From Phlegmacium glaucopus (Eukaryota; Basidiomycota; Agaricomycetes; Agaricales; Cortinariaceae), in the NCBI GenBank assembly GCA_015039465.1, contig MU129989.1, positions 193,424-257,423 of the forward strand: a DNA stretch of 64,000 nt, read 5' to 3'. The position numbers and the translations under genes were made by a program. Below are positions 22,026 to 34,882 of the stretch, piece by piece. Numbering within the stretch: position 1 is the first letter of the stretch; every line of letters starts with the position of its first letter. A model generated the notes under the pieces. That model had not been told where the DNA came from, made no database searches, and saw only the letters and a program-made list of their open reading frames with translations.

Positions 22026-24626
22026 CCTGGGCACCAAAAACCAGACCAGACCAGACTTTTAGACACTACATGCCATGCACCTGTTTCATATGTACCAGAT
22101 AGTATATAGATGCCTTGGTGGAATAGTAATGAGTGGGGATGGCCACCTCCTGTTATGGCCGTGGGAGCATCATGTCACATCACACAGCCAAAAGTGTGAC
22201 AAACTGTGAAACACATGAATCTTTTATTGCTCACTCAGTTTTGCATGCTTTACCTTGATTCTTTTTAGTGTAAAAGGTGTTAAAATATATGTAAGTAATA
22301 GAAATAGAGCACACTCTATAAGGAACATGTGGTAGGAATCTACTTGGGGACATACATGTGTACACTACTAAATATAGGATGGCAAATGGTAATCTTGTGA
22401 GTCCATGCTTGATACAGTTCATAATGCAATACTTGGGGGAGGGGGAATGGAGTCTGTAGGTGTGCATGTATGTACATACATAGTGTCCTCTGACAGGCAC
22501 TAGTAGTTCACACTGGCTGTTACATTCCGTCACATTCCGTCACACATTACTCCGGTCCGACTCTGTTGGAGTCGTTTCCGGTAGTCCGTACTCCGTTCCA
22601 GTACTCTCCCTTGTTTCCGACTCTACTCCTCCTACGTCCGACTCCGAGACATCTCCGTATCATTCTGATTCTTCCGACGATATTCCAAACACCTTACCAC
22701 ACCTTCGTCATAACAACTATTCCTTTGTCATCACTTTCCCACTATCAGTCAGCACATCAGCCATGGATTATTCACCCAAGAATGCAGGACCTTTCCCGGG
22801 AGCAGAACGCAGCACTTATATTTATATTCTATATTTTGGTTGCAATTCCTTTTATATTTAAAGTACTCGAACTTGTATGTTTTCCCTTAGTTTGAATATC
22901 AACTTAGTTCCCCTCCTCTTGTTTTTCCTCTAAGTCACTGAGGTCTTCCGACTTATCACTTTCTTCTTCCATTCCAAAATCAGGACACCTTAGGAGCTGG
23001 GCGGCACAGCACATACGCTGAGGCCAACGTCCTTTCCGGGTTACTGTTCCGGTTCCGTTCCGGAGTAACTCCGACGTGACTTCTCCTTTGCTTTAAACTT
23101 AACACTGGCATTTACAGTGGACACTGGCACTGGGAGTTCACACTGGCACCTACAGTGGATACTGGCACATGGTGGACACTGGATGGTCAGGTCCTCAGCA
23201 CTGACACTAACACCGGCCACCTCAGATATCAACACCCTTACCCCTATGCTCACTGATGGCTTCTATCATCACTCCAGGACATCAGAGAAAAAGGTACAAT
23301 ATATATGCATGGATACCAGCCCTGCCTGTGGCCTAGGGATGGGCCTGGAGCTGGCAGCAGCATACACTGTTGGCATTTTATAGGCATTCCTCGAATCCAT
23401 AGATCACAGCACACTGTGTATTTCTCTATATGGTAGGCAATATTCCTGGATTCAAGGGGTTCCAGAAATCTGTACCATATGGCACACTGTGTCTGTTCCA
23501 GGAATCATACCATATGACACACTGTAGTGTCCTTACCTGTTCTTCTATCAACTTCTCTTTCGCATCAGTGTCCATATGTTACAACTTCAAAGAGTTCAGA
23601 TGATTCTGACTCTAAACAGTCGTACAAAGATCATTTGTTCAAATAAATTGAGCTCAGAAGAATGCTAAGAGGTAGTCTCTTAGTGTTGTCTTAAGAGTTT
23701 GAAAGAGATTGAGGAAAGTAGAAGGTACTATTCTCAAGAACTAGCTAGAGAATATACAAGATAGTAAATACATATTTATAGTAAAGAATGAGTCACATGT
23801 AAAAGGTGAGTCATATGTAATAATAGAAGTGACTTATACAATGAGTCAAATGCATGTAGGTGAAACATATATGAAACAATGAAAAGTAAAAGGATAAAGC
23901 ATGTAAGCAGAAATGAAAAGACATGTAAATGGTGTATGGATGAAATGTACTCATGTCCAGTGGAGTTAAGAAAGAAAAAGAAAAATGTTCATAACACCAT
24001 ATCTTCAACTAGGTTTCAAATCATGGCTGAGCTGTGGATGCAGTCTTCTTTATTCCATTGTATTTATTGACACAATTGGTGTTTGGCATCTTATAGCTCT
24101 GGTTTGTGTTTCACATATTTGCTTGTTTAGAACAGCATTCCCTTGTAAAATGTCCTATTTTGTGGGTTCTTTGGTTGTTTTGGTAGTTGTGTCAATTGCT
24201 GTATTGGTGTTTGTGGGTTCTTGGGCTGTTTGGGTTGTTGAGAGGTTCTTCCTACTCTTCCTGTTCTTGATGTGGAGCTATAGCTCATGTGCTGTGAAGG
24301 CTCTTCCTCTTCAGTGATGTACTGGCTGCTTCCAGAGGCTTCTTCTTCTTCCAATGATGATTCTTCAGGGTTCCTGAATGTTCCTTGTGACATTGTGGTG
24401 TCTCTTTATCTTTGTTGATCCATTGGTATGTGACTGCACAGTCTTCTTTGGTTGGTCTGTTGATGTCAGTGTTGCACAATCTTCTTATGACTCTGTTGAT
24501 TGGTTTAACATATGGTTAATGCAAGCCTTCCTTGTTGTTAGTGGTTGTTCTCAGCTGGGACATTCATTGTTGATGTTGCTCCAGGGGGTAGAGTATGTCT
24601 TCACTTAGAGAAGTGGACACTAGAAT
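22026..24626. other. Repeat-rich non-coding stretch
   Basis: No gene is supported. It holds a CCG/TCCG-rich segment with TCCGACTC and ACTCCG words near 22540-22660 and 23040, an imperfect ACACTGGCA repeat cluster near 23103-23185, and a low-complexity minus-strand frame (24127-24393) with KQPKNPQ repeats that may be retrotransposon debris. Confidence 0.4.
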
Positions 24627-24807
24627 AGTTTAGACCTTTTGTTACAGCAACTATAAGCTTGCACTTGCATTTGGTGCTGAGCAAAATAGACCAAGTAACT
24701 AAGACCTTGAGTATCCAAGCAATTGTTATCCCTTTACTAGACTGAGGGCAAAGTTCTGAGCAAGTAGCTTATAGATTAAGACCATAGTGTTACAAAAGGT
24801 CTAAACT
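24627..24807. repeat. Short inverted repeat pair
   Basis: AGTTTAGACCTTTTGTTAC at 24627-24645 is exactly inverted at 24789-24807, and flanking inner words (CTATAAGCTTGC against GCAAGTAGCTTATAG) extend the pairing imperfectly. The span is 181 bp with no coding potential. It could be a small foldback or terminator-like structure of a decayed element. Confidence 0.5.
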
Positions 24808-25146
24808 AAGGATCAACTACTATGGGTATGGCTCTTTAGTATATACACAAAGAGAAGTCACAGAGGCTGTAATCTGTACTGCCACTATGAGTCATAGAGA
24901 GTCAGGGTAGGGAAAAGGGTAAAAGTAAATAGTACATGAGGGCAAAGGGGAATGAGTAAATATAGAATTCCAACAAATGGGGGAGGGGGATGGGAATGGG
25001 AAGAGTGGCAAAGGAAAAGTAACAAGAGGGAAAAGAAAGGAAAAGAAAAGAAAAGGGGTCCATTCAGGGGTCTATTCATAACAAAGCATAGTGCAATTGA
25101 AAGTAAGTAAGGTAGAGTATGAACACTTTTAGATGATTGAGGCACT

Positions 25147-28100
25147 TCAGTCTTTCCCAATTCTCATCTTTATATTCATGACTTCAAGCTTCAGCTGCTC
25201 TGCATCATTCCACCTTCCCTGATTGCTGTATGTGATTGCAAGATTTCCCATACTGATGAGGGTGTCTGGATGTTCTGCACCAAGCAGCTTCTTCCTCATG
25301 TCCATAACTTGAACATCCAGCTGCTCTGCCTCATTCCACCTTCTCTGATTCCTGTATGTACTTGCTAGATTTCCCATACTGCTGAGGGTGTCTGGATGTT
25401 CTGCACCCAGCAGCTTCTTCCTCACATCCATAACTTGAACCTCCAGCTGCTCTGCATCATTCCACCTTTCTTGATGGCTGTATGTCATTGCTAGATTTGC
25501 CATAGTGATGAGGGTAACTGGATGTTCTGCACCAAGCAGCTTCTTGCTTATGTCCATAACTTGAACCTGCAGCTGCTCTGTATCATTCCACCTTCCCTGA
25601 TTGCTGTATGTGATTGCTAGATTTGCCATACTGCTGAGGGTGTCTGGATGTTCTGCACCAAGCAGCTTCTTGGTCCCATCCATAACTTGAACCTGCAGCT
25701 GCTCTGTATCATTCCACCTTCCCTGATTCCTGTATGTGATTGCTAGATTTGCCATACTGCTGAGGGTGTCTGGATGCTCTGCACCAAGCAGCTTCTTGGT
25801 CCCATCCATAACTTGAACCTGCAGCTGCTCTGCATTATTCCACCTTCCCTGATTCCTGTATGTCATTGCTAGATCTGCCATAGTGATGAGGGTGGCTGGA
25901 TGTTCTGCACCAAGCAACTTCTTGCTCCCATCCATAACTTGAACCTGCAGCTGCTCCACATCATTCCATCTTCTCTGATTCCTATATGTCATTGCTAGAT
26001 TTACCATACTGCTAAGGGTGTCTGGATGTTCTGCACCAAGCAGCTTCTTGCTTACATCCATAACTTGAACCTGCAGCTGCTCCACATCATTCCATCTTCT
26101 CTGATTCCTATATGTCATTGCTAGATTTACCATACTGCTGAGGGTGTCTGGATGTTCTGCACCAAGCAGCTTCTTGCTTACATCCATGACTTGAACCTGC
26201 AGCTGTTCTGCATCATTCCACCTTCCCTGATTCCTGTATGTCATTGCCAGATTTCCTATACTGATAAGGGTGTCTGGATGTTCTGCACCAAGCAGTTTCT
26301 TGCTCACATCTATAACTTGAACCTCCAGCTGCTCTGCATCATCCCACCTTCCCTGATTGCTGTATGTCATTGCTAGATTTACCATACTGCTAAGGGTGTC
26401 TGGATGTTCTGCACCAAGCAGCTTCTTCCTCATGTCCATAACTTGAACATCCAGCTGTTCTGCCTCATTCTGCCTTCCCTGATTTCTATATGTGATTGCT
26501 AGATTTCCCATACTGATGAGAGTGTCTGGATGTTCTGCACCAAGCAGCTTCTTCCTCATGTCCATAACTTGAACATCCAGCTGCTCTGCCTCATTCCACC
26601 TTTCCTGATCCCTGTATGTACTTGCTAGATTTCCCATACTGCTGAGGGTGTTTGGATGTTCTGCACCCAGCAGCTTCTTCCTCACATCCATAACTTGAAC
26701 CTCCAGCTGCTCTGCATCATTCCACCTTCCCTGATTTCTATATGTGATTGCTAGATTTCCCATACTGATGAGAGTGTCTGGATGTTCTACACCAAGCAGC
26801 TTCTTCCTCATGTACATAACTTGAACATCCAGCTGCTCTGCCTTATTCTGCCTTCCCTGATTCCTGTATGTACTTGCTAGATTTCCTATACTGCTGAGGG
26901 TGTTTGGATGTTCTTCACCAAGCAGCTTCTTGCTCATGTCCATAACTTGAACCTGCAGCTGCTCTGCATCATTCCACCTTCCCTGATGGCTGTATGTGAT
27001 TGCTAGATTTGCCATACTAACAAGAGTGTCTGGATGTTCTGCACCAAGCAGCTTCTTCCTCATATCCATAACTTGAACCTCCATTGGCTCTGCTTTGTTC
27101 CACCTTCCCTGGTAGGTGTATGTACTTGCTAGATTTGCCATACTGATGAGAGTGTTTGGATGTTCTGCACCAAGCAGCTTCTTGCTCATGTCCACAACTT
27201 GAATCTCCATCTGCTCTGCATCATTCCACCTTCCCTGATTCCTGTATGTACTTGCTAGAGTTGCCATACTTCCAAGGGTGTCTGGATGTTCTGCACCAAG
27301 CAGCTTCTTGCTCATGTCCATAACTTGAACCTGCAGCTGCTCTGCATCATTCCACCTTCCCTGATTCCTGTATGTGATTGCTAGATTTGCCATACTCATG
27401 AGGGTGTGTGGATGTTCTTCACCAAGCAGCTTCTTGCTCATATCCATAACATGAACCTGCAGCCTCTCTGCATCATTCCACCTTCCCTGATAGTTGTATG
27501 TAATTGTTAGATTTCCCATACTGGTGAGAATGTCTGGATGTTCTGCACCAAGCAGCTTCTTGCTTATGTCCATAACTTGAACCTGCAGCTGCTCTGCATC
27601 ATTCCACCTTCCCAGATTGCCATATGTAATTGCTAGATTTCCCATGCTGATGAGGGTGGTTCTATGTTCTTCACCAAGCAGCTTCTTGCTCATGTCCATA
27701 ACATGAACCTGCAGCTGCTCTGCTTCATTCCATCTTCCCTGATCCCTGTATGTAGTTGCTAGATTTCCTATACTGCTGAGGGTCTTTGGATGTTCTTCAC
27801 CAAGCAGCTTCTTGCTCATGTCTATAACTTGAACCTCCAGCTGCTCTGCATTGTCCCAGTCTCCATTCTCTCCCATTACTAGTGCAAAATTCCTCCATTT
27901 ATCATCATAGTACTGGTCAATATGTCCTATCCACCTTCTATGTAACTCATTTGCCTTTATATGTGGAAAAATCAACCGTCGTAGTGCATAATCCTGACTT
28001 TCAAATCTCCATGAAATTGCACAGGACAAAATTATGCCTCCCATCTGACACATTCTTTGCTGCTCAGATTCTGACATTCTCTCTCTACTCCAATTGTGCA

Positions 28101-30183
28101 CCAGAGGATGAATGGAAAACACTTTAGATGATTGTCCCCTTTTCATCAAGGAGAATGAGAGAAGGACACTAATCCCCTGTCCAAATATGAATTCATCCCA
28201 GTGACCATCATTTTTCAGGTCAAGTAGAGTATGATCCAGTGAAGTGACTGCCAGAGGTATCTTTTCTGCTATGTCATTATTAACAACATTCTTTATAGCC
28301 TCCTCAGCAGCAGATTGGAATATGTCTTTAGAAATATTGCTATGATGATAGAAAGCACATATTTGAAGAATTAGGATTGCAGCCTGGGCTGCTTGTACAT
28401 CTCCGGCTGTGAAATGTCCACCAGCTCTCTTTTCTATCTCTTTGAAAGAAAGATCCCAAGTCCCATACACTGTTTGATTATAATCTGATGCTCCTGTGAA
28501 TATAGCATCTGACATAAGAGTCTGACGGTGTAAGGACAATTGGGTCAGATATTCATTGATATCACATTTCCCAGCATCAATATAAGCACCAGCATGATCA
28601 ATAGCAAGAGGAATGCCACCAAGTTCAGCAACAATACTTTTGGCAGCATGTAAATGCTCAGGTGAAGGATCCAAATAGCTAGCCCTAAGAAGTAGAGTTA
28701 TACCATCTGGCTCCTCCATTTCACTAATCTCAATCACATTCTCAAAGCCTATGACCCTTCCTACAGATCGGTTTCGGCTGGTAATCAGAATATTACCTCT
28801 GTTACCTGGGGGAATGAACTTGGCCATCACCTCTGGAGGAGGATCACCAGCATTATCAAAGATAATCAACCATTCCCCTTGAATACAAGATATCCACTGG
28901 AGGACAGCATCAACCGAGCCATCCACACCAGAAGCTTGTGCAGCAGGAATGCCAGATATACCCTTAAGAGATATAGTAATGCTCTCATAAGAGGAGGCAT
29001 CAACCCAGAACACATGTGAAAAACTAAAGCAAGAAATGAATCCAGTGTTGTGAATGGTAATATGAAAATGTTTACCTGCCAGACATTTCTTCTGTGAACT
29101 TAAGACAGATCTGAGTCTTTCCAATGCCTCCTGTTCCCCAGAGGAGACAAGAGCGTCTTGACATCAATCTACTATTAGCACGAGAAACAAAAATCTTCCC
29201 AAGCTTGTCAAGTTCATCTTTCCGTCCAGTAAAGAACAGACTAGAAAGTGGTTTCTGAGATACAGGAATCTTCATCTGCTGTTCACTGGTATTGGCAGGG
29301 AAATTATTGACAATATTATACTGGCAGACAAAATATTGTTAAATCATCTACACAGCTTACGAAAATGACTTACAAAAGTACCACCTGTGATGAACACAGT
29401 CCGGGCATTCGCAAAGGGGGTTGGAAGACACAAACCAGAATGCTGAGTCTGCTGATCATCAGTGAAAGCTGAGAACACATTGTGTAAGCAACTCACCGAG
29501 GGATTTTGTTGCGATTCTATGGATCCCAATTTGGCTTGCATTACGGCATCAGGTGAAGGTGAATTTCCTTCCGGATGGGCTATAGGAGCGACAGCCAGAG
29601 CGGAAACCGAAGCGGAGACTTGGAGTTTATGGTCACTCTGATCGACGAGGATGATTGAGTGGTGATGGATATGATGGAGTAAGCTGAACACTCACATTAA
29701 CGCCAGTGGCTGGACTGCTTACAGGGGCAAGATCATTGATCGCCAAAGGGGAAACCGAAGTAGAGACTAGGTTATGGGCGGCCTGATCGATGACGATGGT
29801 TAAATGATTAGGGATGCGATGGGCGAAGTTGAACGCTCACAGTGACGCTAGCGACTGGAATGCTTACATCTGGCTCATTGATCGCTAAAGCGGAAACCGA
29901 AGTAGAGACTAGGTCATGGGCAGCCTGATCAATGACGATAGTTAAATACTTAAGGGTGCGATGGGAGAAGCTGAACACTCACAGTCACGCCAGCGACTTG
30001 AATAACTTGTGCGCTTGCAGCTGTAGTATTAGTGGGAACTGATAGCATGGGATCAGCGGTGCTTGTTTTGATGGTCGATGTCGAAGTTGCTGGTTCAGAG
30101 CTTGAACCCAGACCATCGTTGATGGTCTGAGATGAGTATTTTGATCCCTTGGGCTTGACGATTTTCTTGAAAATGCGCTTCAT
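25147..30183 (-). CDS. NB-ARC/TPR NLR-like receptor (STAND NTPase)
   Basis: Six exons keep phase: 30183-29983, 29924-29841, 29782-29696, 29637-29374, 29320-29076, 29023-25147, giving 1,585 residues. A disordered start is followed by two duplicated short exons, then ARTVFITGGTFYNIVN, a motif I associate with agaric NLR-like proteins before the NTPase. The NTPase has P-loop WGTGGIGKTQICLKF, Walker B EWLIIFDNAGD, ILITSRNRS and GGIPLAIDHAGAYI. The C-terminus has 21 TPR units of 42 residues (consensus KKLLGAEHPDTLSSMANLAI then TYRNQGRWNDAEQLQVQVMD), kinesin-light-chain/TPR_10 type. In the family the NTPase is a nucleotide switch and the repeats are the sensor. An optional 54-nt intron (29374-29637 region) is also in phase, so 18 residues are uncertain. 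All key NTPase motifs are intact. Confidence 0.85.
25171..27816 (-). repeat. Tandem 126-bp TPR-coding repeat, 21 units
   Basis: Twenty-one head-to-tail 126-bp units each code for one 42-residue TPR. Neighbouring units differ mainly at a few positions: A/EEH, S/R/TKKLLG, DTL/NTL/ATL, ANL/GNL/VNL, Y-S/R-N/H-Q, and Q-V-Q against D-V-Q. Units 14 and 15 are almost identical. The pattern suggests recent unit gain and gene conversion. Confidence 0.95.
29638..29982 (-). repeat. Tandem exon-intron module, about 142-145 bp
   Basis: Exon 29924-29841 plus its upstream intron and exon 29782-29696 plus its upstream intron are copies. Exon text AAHDLVSTSVSALAINE against AAHNLVSTSVSPLAIND, and introns all start GTGAG, continue with TTCA-CTT...CCATCGCA and end CGATCAG or TGATCAG. 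The next exon (29637-29374) starts with a diverged third copy (SDHKLQVSASVSALAV). Each module is phase 0 on both sides, so gain or skipping keeps the frame. Confidence 0.85.
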
Positions 30184-31585
30184 ATCGTTTGTTGTGATCG
30201 ATGTGATGAGAGTCAAAAGGAAAGATGCTCTCGATTACATAAACAGCAATCTGACCACTTTAGGCTACAGATGTCGTCTCGATTAAGAGCTCCCTAACTT
30301 CAAATGCATATCCACAGTCTAGCACTCACATCAGCATTACTACCTGCACACTTGCTACAACGTTGTTCGTTCTATCCGGTTCTTCCAATATTTCGTGCTA
30401 GGAATCACCAATCAAAACACCATCGACTGCATTGGCCGTCGCACTGAATCGCAATCTTTCCTTCCCAAGCAAGCCAAACCCCAGTAAACTCCAGGACGAA
30501 CTTACTGGTGCAAATGGCAGTAATCATAACTCCCTGAAAATCGCCTTGTTGATGCATAAGAACATCTGGAAGTAATTGTGCTAGATAAGGAAGTTGTGGG
30601 AGAGAGGCAGAGATGGGACAGAGTTGAAAGCACTTAAGGAGAGAAATTGTCTGGTGCGAGAAACAAAATGAACGACTCAGGCAGACTCATGGTATGGGGT
30701 TTCTATACCGATCGGTATTCCACCATATAACTTTTTTGGATCTCAGGTTGCGAGACACAACGCAAGAACCGGGTCAAGAACATCGTAAACGGATATCCGA
30801 TATGCAATAACGATTTTGCCATTATTGAGAAACTTGATTCAAGGTCTGTTTGCCTTCTCTCTCCTGATTCTCTGAAGGTATAAACTGATGCCTTGCAGAG
30901 CATTATCAATAGCATCTTACCAAAAGACTCTTATTCAACTTGCTCATGCCGACTTCGAAATCGAATGACTGAAGGATTAAGATCAATGCAATGCAACTTC
31001 ATGCCTGGCAAGGTATATCTTCCGTTTCTAGCCTCCCTATTCCCTCCTTATTATTCTTGCGTATAGAAATATGGATCATTGTTGAAGATCTTGAACCTCT
31101 CACGGAACTCTCCGATGAGAACCAGGTAGAAACAGAGAAACAACCCCCACGAAGCCCTTAGTCCGTGATAGCATTATCCCTGTGTTGCCCAGCCTAACTA
31201 TCGTTGCTGGAACAGACGTCAAGGACCCAAATTCGCGATCAACTTCCAAAGACTGAAGATCCCAATGATCATCATTCATGTCAAAATTCGGAACAACATT
31301 ATCAACCAATTCCGAGAACTACTAGATTCTACCACAGTTCGACAACTCGATGAATTCAGCCGCCAGAGATAAGCAACAAGTTTCTCGTCTACAAGGCAAG
31401 TCGAGAAATTTCTTCATTCCTATTTTAAACCCTAATGTTATTGATTGACGCAGGCATTTGAGCTATGTCATGTTGGATCATTCAACCCCTCGCATGCAAG
31501 CATTACCTCCCTAGAAGCTCTATCTGTCCTTCTAATCCTCCACAAGACAAACCCCGTCTTTTTCAAAGAGCTCTCGCGTGATTCG
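30184..31585. other. Upstream region of the NLR-like gene, no gene recognised
   Basis: Several short frames occur on both strands and some possible splice sites (for example GTATAT...GTATAG at about 31011-31066, plus strand), but no protein family was recognised and no model could be closed. A short unidentified gene remains possible. Confidence 0.35.
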
Positions 31586-32120
31586 TCAGCCTCCAATGAC
31601 CGTGAAGGGACGATATATAGGGGAGCCAGCGTTTTCCGAAGTTGTTGAAGATGCTATGATATTCCCGTCGACATCGTCAAGAGGCACATCGCATCTGGGT
31701 CCGTTGATGATGGGTTTCTTGTCGCCGTAGATGGCGGTCTTCTTCGAAAATTCGCGGAGGATGTCGAGTTTGACCAAGAGGAGGGAAATCAAAGCCGGTT
31801 GTCGAACCTGTTCGAGTCGGAAAAGGTCGTTGTATGAATACAATGGGCTGTGACGTGAACGATCGGTGTATGGATCGATGGAATTGGGTATTTGACGGGT
31901 GAAAACGCTTTTGGAACACGCATCGGCGTTCTCGCCAAGGGTTTCCGCGACCTGAGCCCCATCCTTTTGAATCCATTTCAATCACAAATTTGGTATAAGA
32001 GGTTATGTGGATGTTTCCGGAATAACCGAGACTGGAATAAATGGATGACCTTTTTATCGCATAGATCGATTGCAATTTGGAGAGCATACAGGATTTCGGA
32101 ACTCCATCCATGGAGTTCAT
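31586..32120 (-). other. Unidentified open frames beside the KDZ element
   Basis: A minus-strand frame at 31981-31586 (131 codons; YNDLFRLEQVRQPALISLLL, then VKLDILREFSKKTAIYGDKK) and a preceding frame with EILYALQIAIDLCDKKVIHL look protein-like in composition, and the second runs up to the transposon's left terminal repeat. No family was recognised. They may be exons of a gene interrupted by the transposon, or chance frames. Confidence 0.25.
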
Positions 32121-32137
32121 GGAGCCATGGAGTCACA
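32086..32137 (+). repeat. KDZ element left terminal inverted repeat
   Basis: Two conserved blocks separated by a short variable spacer containing an extra CCATCCATGG palindrome; matched by 36844-36890 in inverse orientation. Confidence 0.75.
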
Positions 32138-32434
32138 CGCTATGTGGTGCCGCCAATAAACAAACATCAACAAGCTGCCTTCGAGACTGTAGGCCACGGT
32201 CTCGCCCGTTCAGACTAAATAAAATAATAAAGTGGTTTCAGTATGCATTCTGAGTATTGTCGTGCAAAAATATGAGGACCCTTGGTGAACTAACCTGTTT
32301 TATCTGATGAACCGGGGTTTTTGGGCAAATCAGGCCATCGCGAACGCGTCAACCGTATTCCTGTACTATTCCTTGCGTAAACCACAGCGAAACCCTGTTC
32401 ATTCAATCCTTAAACCTATTATACATATACCACG

Positions 32435-34694
32435 ATGGAACAACTTAATATGGAGCGTGTGTATGAACAGTTATCAAGACACCCTGGACTTCCTCAGGCC
32501 ATTGGCATGGACACAGCAACTAGGTTTATCCGACTTGCAGCAAGTCTACGGCGCAGCATTCTTCATGCTCAACGGCCAGGATACAATGGAGAAGAAGCTC
32601 CAGAAAGACTCCCAGACACCATTCATGCCTTTCTAGGAAGCGCATTAGGCCTTTGTGACGAGTTTGTACAAGGTTGTTGGGGTGCGTTTAAGGGGACAAT
32701 CTGGCAATACAACCCCAGTCTGCACTCTTCTACTGCAGATGCAACACTATTCCATGAGCATGGAACAGGGCATAGTTTGTGTAAGTTGCTTCATTTCCCA
32801 TTGATTACATTGCTGAAATGCTGAGGGTTATACTTCAGGTTCTCATTCATTATATCCACCCATGACAACTTGTACCAACCCTATGTGCCCAAAGGACACC
32901 GAACTCCTTCGAGACATTGAAAAAATAGGTCACAAGGCTATTCTTTTCACACTTCAAGATGGCGCGTGTGCAACATATCACCACAAACTCTTGTGCCCAT
33001 GTGAGTGGCTCTTGTCATAGTCATTCATAGGTCATTCCTCAGTTACTCATTGTATGGTTTTAAAGCATGCAAAACAGTATATCACAACAACTATTCCGTT
33101 TCCAGGTGCATTAGAACCTACTATCCAGGAGTCCCTAATGCGATTGAGGTCAGCAAGCATCATTTCATCTCGTGCGATGTTATCAACATGTTTGTGAATT
33201 TGATGCTGATCTCCTGGTATGTTGCATTGTCAAGGATAGATTCATGACGCTGATAGCTGACAGGACATCTGCCTCCAACTGTGCAGCGATTTACAACCGA
33301 TCTCTTGCTCAACCACAAAATCAACCAAAGGGTTGGGACTTCAGCTTCGATCTTCGCCCTGAGCACATCTGGGAAGGGATCAGCCACTTTGCCATCTTGG
33401 AACATTACGAGAAGGAAGGAGACATCCTCACTGTTCCCCATGGATCTGACCAGAAAGACCGTCTCGCAGTGGCCATTCAAAAGCGCAACAAGCAATTTGA
33501 TAATGAAGGACAACCAGAGTGGGCGCATTACTGTGAAAAATGCATCCGTTGGACGAAGGTGGATGAAGATGGTCAGCCTCTTGGTACGTAAACACCCTTT
33601 TCCCAGTCTTGTTCTGAAATCAAATTGGAGTTCTTGATTAGAAATGGCCCGTGCAATCATCAGCGATGGGCTTGGTATCACGCATCCCTGTTGTGGTGTA
33701 GCGCACTGCACTGAACCTCTGGAAAATGTGAAGAGGGATCGTTTCTGTCCAGGCCATCAGTACAGGCTGAATGTTTGTGCAATTGAAGGATGCAAGCAGG
33801 ACATCTCTACCGGCTACCTTACTTGTGAAGATGTTGCACATCGGGCACTCGAACAGAAGAGACAGCTTCGTAACAAGGCAAATTTCCAATTGCGGCCTCA
33901 ACTACAGAAAGCCACAACATCCAACCCATCCAACCCGCCACTTGATGAAGAGGTGACACAATCCCTCCAAGCTGAAGGAGAGCCTATCGATGAAGGTGTT
34001 GAAGAAACCCTTCTTCCTGTTGAGCCATTGCAAGAAGCCTCTGGCTGTCCTCAGAAGCCAGAATCTGGGAACCGGCGTGTTACTGGCCGCTTTGGACGCC
34101 GCCAAACACACAATGAACAGCTGATGGTTCATCCCTGTGGAATGATCATTGCGCGCGCTACATTCTTTGGTTCGGAAACTGTTCCCCAGACAGTAGTAAG
34201 CAGTCTTGAAATTAGCTTGAATAGTACTAATTAACAATGGTACGCAGGCCTTTCTCAAGAAGACATTCAGGGTGCCAGGCTCAATGCCAGAGTTCTTCAT
34301 CTACGACAATTGTTGTGGCGTCTACAATCATCTGCTTGCTCAGAAAGACCCTATTCTCAAGGAGGTTGGTTTCCCTGTTGACACCTTCCATTATGACTGT
34401 AAACATAGCAGCACCGACATTGTATGCCGTGAGCATTGCAATCCTCGACTCTTTCCCGAGCTCCTCGTCTCAGATTCCGACCGAACATTCTACTTTAATT
34501 CTTCAAAATGCAAACAGATCAATGTCTGGCTTGGTGGGTACCATGCTATCCTTCGTGAAATGAAGGCTAGCCGCTATAATTTTCTACTTGATGAACTTAT
34601 CATGAGGAAAAATCAGATATTGAAATCGAAGCTGGAAAAGGATGGTCACCTACCAAGTTATGTGCCAGGACTTCGATATAATACAGTGCCTTAA
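32435..34694 (+). CDS. KDZ transposase with CxC5/CxC6 cysteine clusters
   Basis: Six exons keep phase: 32435-32780, 32839-33000, 33066-33216, 33264-33583, 33642-34195, 34248-34694, 659 residues. The N-terminal half carries the CxC5-like cluster (CTNPMCPKDTELL, then LLCPSCKTVYHNNYSV and IRTYYPGVPNAIEV). The middle has the CxC6-like cluster (HPCCGVAHCTEPLENVKRDR, FCPGHQYRLNVCAIEGC, TCEDVAHRALE). The C-terminus has EFFIYDNCCGVYNHLLAQ, FHYDCKHSSTDIVCREHCNP, and NSSKCKQINVWLGGYHAILR with EMKASRYNFLLDEL, typical of KDZ-associated proteins. It would act on the terminal repeats. In family members the position before INVW is often Glu-Gln; here it is Lys-Gln, so catalytic competence is open. No internal stop was found. 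Confidence 0.8.
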
Positions 34695-34882
34695 TTGTGT
34701 AGAATGAAAGACACTTCTATTACGGGTCATTACACAGCTATAACTAAAATACAACATAGGCAACAAGGCTAGTAGACAAATCAACACCAATAACGAGCAC
34801 AACAAGGATAAAATGAATGTATAATGATAATAATAAAGAGAATGAAGAAAAAGACATGAAAGGTACAATGGATCCCAGTTCT

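Noticed and set aside
24127..24479. Minus-strand KQPKNPQ-rich protein
   Set aside because: Low complexity, no start context and no family resemblance; treated as repeat debris.
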